DNA from: an uncultured Bacilli bacterium | GTDB taxonomy: Bacteria; Bacillota_I; Bacilli_A; RF39; UBA660 | Direction of reading: 5' to 3' | DNA length: 64,000 bases | Assembly (NCBI GenBank): GCA_910584655.1 | Contig: CAJUBJ010000007.1 | Location: 1 to 64,000 of the forward strand | Shown here: positions 59,821 through 64,000 of the stretch, piece after piece | Layout: each line of letters opens with the position of its first letter | Position numbering within the stretch: position 1 is the first letter of the stretch | The notes under the pieces: generated by a model | Told to the model about the DNA's origin: nothing | The model's database searches: none | Seen by the model: the letters and a program-made list of their open reading frames with translations, nothing else | Translations under genes and position numbers: made by a program

Positions 59821-60768
59821 CTACTTATCCATAGATAACTTTAACGTCATTCCAAACTCTGCACCCTCTGGTGTTTCTAACATCGGACGTATTTTTTTCA
59901 TTTCTCTAACAATTTCTTGGATTTGATTAACTGTAAAATCAGTTCCATTAAATATATCTATAAACAAACTAGGAACTTCAGAAACAAATCCATAACTTTT
60001 TATTATTTCGTCTATTTCTTCTCTTTTCATTTGATGTGCAAATGGCCATAAATCTCCATAGCTTCCATCTAATCTAGTATAACTAGATTTAACATATCTA
60101 ACAGCTCTTCTATTCCTTTCAACTGCTATACTATTGCGATTAGATAAGAATTCAATCAAACCATAATCCTTTATCTTTATCCAATCATAGCCAATCTCTC
60201 CATCTTCAAAAGCTGCTTTAGTATAATACTTAGCTCTCTTAGGCAAAGGAAAACCTTTTATATATCCCTTTGATTTAGTATACTTTTCATCAATATAAAC
60301 ACCATCTATTTCACTGGTTCTAAAACCATATATTGGTGCTATCCCATTAACTTCTCTATACATTTGTTGATAATTAATTTCACATAATGTATCTATTTCT
60401 GGATCATATTGTTTAAAACTAATATACCCATCATATCCATCAGTATCTGGCTGATTTAAAGGTAACATTTGCAATCTATATTCTTTGTTTTTATCATCCG
60501 TAAAATATAATTCTCCAAAATAAGCAACATATCCATCTTTTCTTAAACGATCAAGCTCTTCTTGTTCATTTAACGCAAATAACGTATATTCTCCATTATT
60601 ATCAATATAAACACATTGTTCATTAACTCTTGCAACAAACCCTAAATTTTTATGCTTATCTAAAGTTGCAAAAACAACTACATCATTTTCTCCAAATATT
60701 TCATATATTAATCCTAAAACATTAGGAAGTTTTTGAATTACGTCATCAGTACATCTAATTATTTCCAT
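59821..60768 (-). CDS. Hypothetical protein, paralogue of the upstream gene
   Basis: About 315 residues from ATG 60768 (in-frame ATGs at 60774 and 60780 also possible), cytosolic. Several beta strands (VFATLDKHKNLGFVARVNEQCVYIDNNGEYTLFALN in part) precede a segment shared with the neighbour: KDYGLIEFLSNRNSIAVERNRRAVRYVKSSYTRLDGSYGDLWPF, then REEIDEIIKSYGFV. No known domain. It overlaps the end of the paralogous gene by 14 bases, so both are cotranscribed. Confidence 0.7.
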   Translation of the reverse strand: MEIIRCTDDVIQKLPNVLGLIYEIFGENDVVVFATLDKHKNLGFVARVNEQCVYIDNNGEYTLFALNEQEELDRLRKDGYVAYFGELYFTDDKNKEYRLQMLPLNQPDTDGYDGYISFKQYDPEIDTLCEINYQQMYREVNGIAPIYGFRTSEIDGVYIDEKYTKSKGYIKGFPLPKRAKYYTKAAFEDGEIGYDWIKIKDYGLIEFLSNRNSIAVERNRRAVRYVKSSYTRLDGSYGDLWPFAHQMKREEIDEIIKSYGFVSEVPSLFIDIFNGTDFTVNQIQEIVREMKKIRPMLETPEGAEFGMTLKLSMDK

Positions 60769-61669
60769 TACCATCACCAACTACTTTTTCTAATTTTTTA
60801 TTATCCAATTGCTTACTATCATAAACTTGTAACGCTTCAACCAATTCTTTATATTCAGCACACTCTAAATATTTTCCATTATAATAATCTAAAACATTAT
60901 CATCAATTTTTCTTGTAAACCCTTTGCTTTCAATCATTTCATCCATTTCCTCTGGTGTATAACCTTTAGAAAATGGATATAGCAATATACATGATCCATC
61001 AGATTTTTGTGCTTTTATTTTAAAATATCTTGTAATACTTCTATCTTTTTGTAATGCATAAGAACCATTTTGTATAAACTCTGCTAATCCAAATTCCTTT
61101 ATTGTAATAAGATCATAACTTAAATAATCTGTACTAGTAATATATTGCATATATTTTTCTACTTTACCCTTATTTATAAAGCAAATTATAAAAGGTCTCA
61201 TAAACTGACTCTGATAAAAAACAGGATCATTTCTATACATTGCTCTATATGAAACTAGCATTTCCTCTTGCGTTTTAGAATTTATTTGATGATGAATAAT
61301 TAATCCATCTAAATCATTATTTATTGCACTATCACACCTTTGACTCATTGTTAAAGATTCTGCTAATTGTGTATCTTCTCTCCACAACAACATTTCATTA
61401 TTTTGACTTCTTGCAACACTAAATTCATCAAACTCCATATAAGAAAGATTATAATCCTCGTCCATCATAAATGAAGTATAAACAATATATTCTCCTTCAA
61501 TACCTAAAATAGTACAATAAAGATCATCTCTATATAACCACCTATCTTCTCCTTGATATTCATAACTATAAAATTCCCCAGGTACATCCCCATACAAATC
61601 AAATATTTGAATTATTAAAAAAGGCTTAGAATTTACTTCATCTCTACTTAATTTCTTTAACTCTACCAT
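60755..61669 (-). CDS. Hypothetical protein, paralogue of the downstream gene
   Basis: About 304 residues from ATG 61669 (GGTGG upstream). Same layout as the 59821-60768 protein, with the shared block KEFGLAEFIQNGSYALQKDRSITRYFKIKAQKSDGSCILLYPF and EEMDEMIESKGF. N-terminal half is beta-rich and divergent (LYGDVPGEFYSYEYQGEDRW). Aromatic and acidic residues abound. Function unknown; a tandem duplication is the simplest origin. Confidence 0.7.
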   Translation of the reverse strand: MVELKKLSRDEVNSKPFLIIQIFDLYGDVPGEFYSYEYQGEDRWLYRDDLYCTILGIEGEYIVYTSFMMDEDYNLSYMEFDEFSVARSQNNEMLLWREDTQLAESLTMSQRCDSAINNDLDGLIIHHQINSKTQEEMLVSYRAMYRNDPVFYQSQFMRPFIICFINKGKVEKYMQYITSTDYLSYDLITIKEFGLAEFIQNGSYALQKDRSITRYFKIKAQKSDGSCILLYPFSKGYTPEEMDEMIESKGFTRKIDDNVLDYYNGKYLECAEYKELVEALQVYDSKQLDNKKLEKVVGDGNGNN

Positions 61670-61729
61670 AATTACCACCAACTTTTATGAACTATTATAA
61701 GCAATTTTATTTTTTATGGCAAGAAAAAA

Positions 61730-61747
61730 AGCAGGAATATTCCTACT
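61730..61747 (-). terminator. Terminator of typA
   Basis: Stem AGTAGG/CCTGCT on the minus strand (one wobble) with AATATT loop and seven Ts. Confidence 0.72.
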
Positions 61748-63554
61748 TTCTATTTAGTCTATATCTTTCATCTGGATCAAGAATTTTCTTTCTTAGTCTT
61801 ATAGCAACTGGAGTTACTTCAACTAATTCGTCATCTTGAATAAATTCTAATGCTTCCTCTAAACTAAATGTTTTTGGTCTAACTAAAGCTATTGCTTCAT
61901 CAGAACCAGATGCACGAGTATTTGTTAATTGTTTATTTTTACATGGATTAACATTTAAATCATTATCTCTATTATTGATACCAATAATTTGTCCAACATA
62001 AACTTCTTCAGCAGGACCAATAATCATAGTACCTCTATCTTGTAAGTTAAATAATGAGAAACCTAATGACTTACCATTTTCCATAGAAACTAGAACACCA
62101 TTTTTACGTCCAACAATTTCTCCAACATATGGTTTGTAGTCTTCAAAGCTACGAACCATAACACCTTCACCTTTAGTATTAGTTATAAATGCACTTCTAT
62201 AACCAATTAAACCACGAGTAGGAGCACTAAATTCTAAATGAGCATAACCATTATCATCACTACTAACTACTTCTAGCATAGCTTTTCTTTCTTGTAAATC
62301 ATTAATTATAGTTCCAGAATAATCACCTGGACAATTAACAATAACTTTTTCGAATGGTTCACACTTTTTACCATCTATTTCTTTATATAAAACTTGAGGC
62401 TTAGAAACACTTAGTTCATATCCTTCTCTACGCATATTTTCTAGCAATATAGATAAGTGCAATTCACCTCTACCAGATACTTTATATCCATCTGAATCAG
62501 GTAATTCTTCTACTTCTAATCCAACATTAGTTTCAAGTTCTTTCTCTAATCTATCTTTTAAATGTCTGCTTGTCAAGAATTTAGAAGTTTTTTCCTTACC
62601 AGCAAATGGACTTGAATTAACCAAGAAATCCATACTTAATGTTGGTCTTTCAATAGTTATAGGATCCATTGGATCAATATGATCTTTATCACAAACTGTA
62701 TCACCAATAGAAATGTCAGGACATCCAGCAAAAGTAACTATATCGCCATAATAAGCAACATCCTTTTCTACTCTCTTTATTCCTTCTTCTACAAATAATT
62801 TAGAAATTCTAAAACTTGTTACAGAGCCATCATTTCTAGATAAAGCAACAGTCTGTCCACTTTTTATAGATCCCTTAGTAACACGTCCAATACCAAGTCT
62901 TCCAATAAAAGAATCATAGTCTAATGAACTAACTTGTAATTGCAAAGGATCTGTTTCACTACCCTCATAAGGTGTACATTGATTTAAAACAGTCTTTAAT
63001 AATGGTTCAATAGAAGTACTTTCTTCATCTAAAGATAACTTAGCTATACCTTCTCTTGCAATACCATAAACAATCGGAAAATCTAACTGTTCATCATTTG
63101 CATTTAATTCCATAAATAAATCAAATGTCATATCAACAACTTCTTGAGGTCTAGCATCTTTCTTATCTATTTTATTAATAAATAATATTGGTCTTAAATT
63201 TTGTTCTAACGCTTTCTTTAAAACAAATCTAGTTTGAGGCATTGGTCCCTCTGCTGCATCTACTAATAATATTACTGTATCAACAGTTTTCATAATACGT
63301 TCTACTTCTGAAGAAAAATCAGCATGTCCAGGAGTATCTACAATATTAATTTTGTAATCATTATATCTGATTGCACAGTTTTTAGAATAGATAGTAATTC
63401 CTCTTTCTTTTTCAATATCATCACTATCCATAACTCTTTCAACGATTTCTTCATTAGCTCTAAAGACACCATTTTGTTCTAGCAATGCATCTACTAAAGT
63501 ACTTTTACCAGCATCAACGTGTGCCACTACAGCTATATTAATTATTTTATCCAT
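61743..63554 (-). CDS. typA: TypA/BipA translational GTPase
   Basis: 603 residues. G-domain motifs VAHVDAGKSTLVDAL, IEKERGITIYSKN, IDTPGHADFSSEVE and NKIDKKDARP; then domain 2 and EF-G-like domains with GRGELHLSILLENMRREGYELSVSKPQVLYKEIDG (in parts) and the TypA-specific C-terminal part (APTRGLIGYRSAF ... TNTRASGSDEAIAL). Ribosome-associated, linked to 50S assembly at low temperature. Full length. ATG 63554. Confidence 0.97.
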   Translation of the reverse strand: MDKIINIAVVAHVDAGKSTLVDALLEQNGVFRANEEIVERVMDSDDIEKERGITIYSKNCAIRYNDYKINIVDTPGHADFSSEVERIMKTVDTVILLVDAAEGPMPQTRFVLKKALEQNLRPILFINKIDKKDARPQEVVDMTFDLFMELNANDEQLDFPIVYGIAREGIAKLSLDEESTSIEPLLKTVLNQCTPYEGSETDPLQLQVSSLDYDSFIGRLGIGRVTKGSIKSGQTVALSRNDGSVTSFRISKLFVEEGIKRVEKDVAYYGDIVTFAGCPDISIGDTVCDKDHIDPMDPITIERPTLSMDFLVNSSPFAGKEKTSKFLTSRHLKDRLEKELETNVGLEVEELPDSDGYKVSGRGELHLSILLENMRREGYELSVSKPQVLYKEIDGKKCEPFEKVIVNCPGDYSGTIINDLQERKAMLEVVSSDDNGYAHLEFSAPTRGLIGYRSAFITNTKGEGVMVRSFEDYKPYVGEIVGRKNGVLVSMENGKSLGFSLFNLQDRGTMIIGPAEEVYVGQIIGINNRDNDLNVNPCKNKQLTNTRASGSDEAIALVRPKTFSLEEALEFIQDDELVEVTPVAIRLRKKILDPDERYRLNRK

Positions 63555-63634
63555 ATAACTTTCCCCACTTCTTTTACATAAAATCCAAGGTAAACTTTAT
63601 CACAAATTACATAATTTTACAAGTTTAACTAAAA

Positions 63635-63655
63635 AAAAGATGTTAATCATCTTTT
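63635..63655 (-). terminator. Terminator of the right-edge membrane-protein gene
   Basis: Stem AAAAGATG/CATCTTTT with a five-base loop and T-run on the minus strand, just after the stop codon at 63659. Confidence 0.8.
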
Positions 63656-63658
63656 CTT

Positions 63659-64000
63659 TTATGACTCTTTAGTCTTAGGAAGGTCAAAATCTGGTTCTTT
63701 GCCATTAGACTTCTTTCCATCCTTTTCATCCTTTTTCTTAGGCCTCTCATCTTTACCAGACATCTGATCTTTTAACTTTTCAATATCCTCAAATCTTTTA
63801 TTAAATAAAAATATAAAAGTTAAAACAAAACATATCGCACTAATTAAATCAAATATCCAATTATAGATAGTTGCTAAAGATCCAGAAAATCCACCAAATG
63901 CCAAAATTAAACTTCTAATTAAATCTTCTACTATTCCAACAGGAACATAAATTACTCCTGATAACACAACAATACATAAAATTATTACCGTATTAATAAA
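63659..64000 (-). CDS. Membrane protein truncated by the window edge
   Basis: The visible 113 residues are the C-terminal part. A GTG at 63967 could serve as start, but the frame stays open to the edge (FINTVIILCIVVLSGVIYVP), so the gene probably begins to the right of the window. About two to three membrane helices (GIVEDLIRSLILAFGG, ATIYNWIFDLISAICFVLTFIFLF) are followed by a Lys-rich, likely cytoplasmic tail (DERPKKKDEKDGKKSNGKEPDFD). Not recognised; some Bacilli have similar alkaline-shock-associated (AmaP-like) proteins near such positions, a weak guess. Confidence 0.55.
   Translation of the reverse strand, partial: FINTVIILCIVVLSGVIYVPVGIVEDLIRSLILAFGGFSGSLATIYNWIFDLISAICFVLTFIFLFNKRFEDIEKLKDQMSGKDERPKKKDEKDGKKSNGKEPDFDLPKTKES

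Overview
This window is a very AT-rich, compact bacterial chromosome segment. It suggests an uncultured gut member of the Bacillota, class Bacilli, close to the RF39 or Mollicutes-like lineages. The grounds are the AGGAGG-type ribosome sites, a SigH-like sigma factor, a T-box leader, CdaA/CdaR, mini-RNase III, FemABX and DUF402 proteins, and Lys/Asn-rich proteomes. The lineage is an inference; no rRNA lies inside the window. About 65 genes are supported, nearly all on the minus strand. The five plus-strand genes (DUF378, FemABX, XRE, EamA, LysR) are single-gene units next to strong terminators or divergent promoters.

Layout, left to right. 1-90: promoter and boxA-like leader of an rRNA operon that would continue left of the window. 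244-7865: nucleotide phosphatase, S41 protease, lipoproteins and the c-di-AMP synthase pair cdaA-cdaR. 7968-10817: smpB, rnr (RNase R) and secG. 10945-14599: small membrane protein, FemABX ligase and a membrane-anchored serine hydrolase. 14684-18935: str operon rpsL-rpsG-fusA-tuf with its own promoter and leader hairpin. 19228-20187: a pair of related membrane proteins. 20305-25688: the translation/secretion block mrnC-rlmB-sigH / secE-nusG / rplK-rplA / rplJ-rplL, with an L10 leader attenuator. 25945-28957: lgt-trxB-pgi. 29039-33586: uvrA with two small genes. 33784-42606: radical SAM protein, regulators, SDR, CBS-domain pyrophosphatase, EamA permease, PHP phosphatase and a frameshifted LysR gene. 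42634-48099: uvrB, a second serine hydrolase and a predicted metalloprotein. 48233-57972: mixed hypotheticals, HD and CYTH enzymes, YugP-like protease, cysS, a stand-alone Clp-N-like protein, a transporter and a zinc-ribbon gene pair. 58052-59808: lysS under a lysine T-box. 59821-64000: two related hypotheticals, typA and an edge-truncated membrane protein.

The genes are mostly core cell functions: translation, its quality control (smpB, rnr, mrnC), secretion (secE, secG, lgt), cell envelope and nucleotide signalling, and excision repair (uvrA, uvrB). Regulation is visible in the DNA. There is a lysine T-box, an L10 leader with terminator, structured leaders before rpsL and rplK, a divergent promoter pair sharing one palindromic -35 box, and many short intrinsic terminators that often overlap stop codons.

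I saw no transposon, phage, CRISPR array or obvious defence island. The less ordinary material is a set of lineage-specific proteins. These include extracytoplasmic enzymes with very long lysine-rich cytoplasmic tails, duplicated membrane-protein pairs, a kinase-like C-terminal segment in a 467-residue hypothetical, and a HEIRH metalloprotein.
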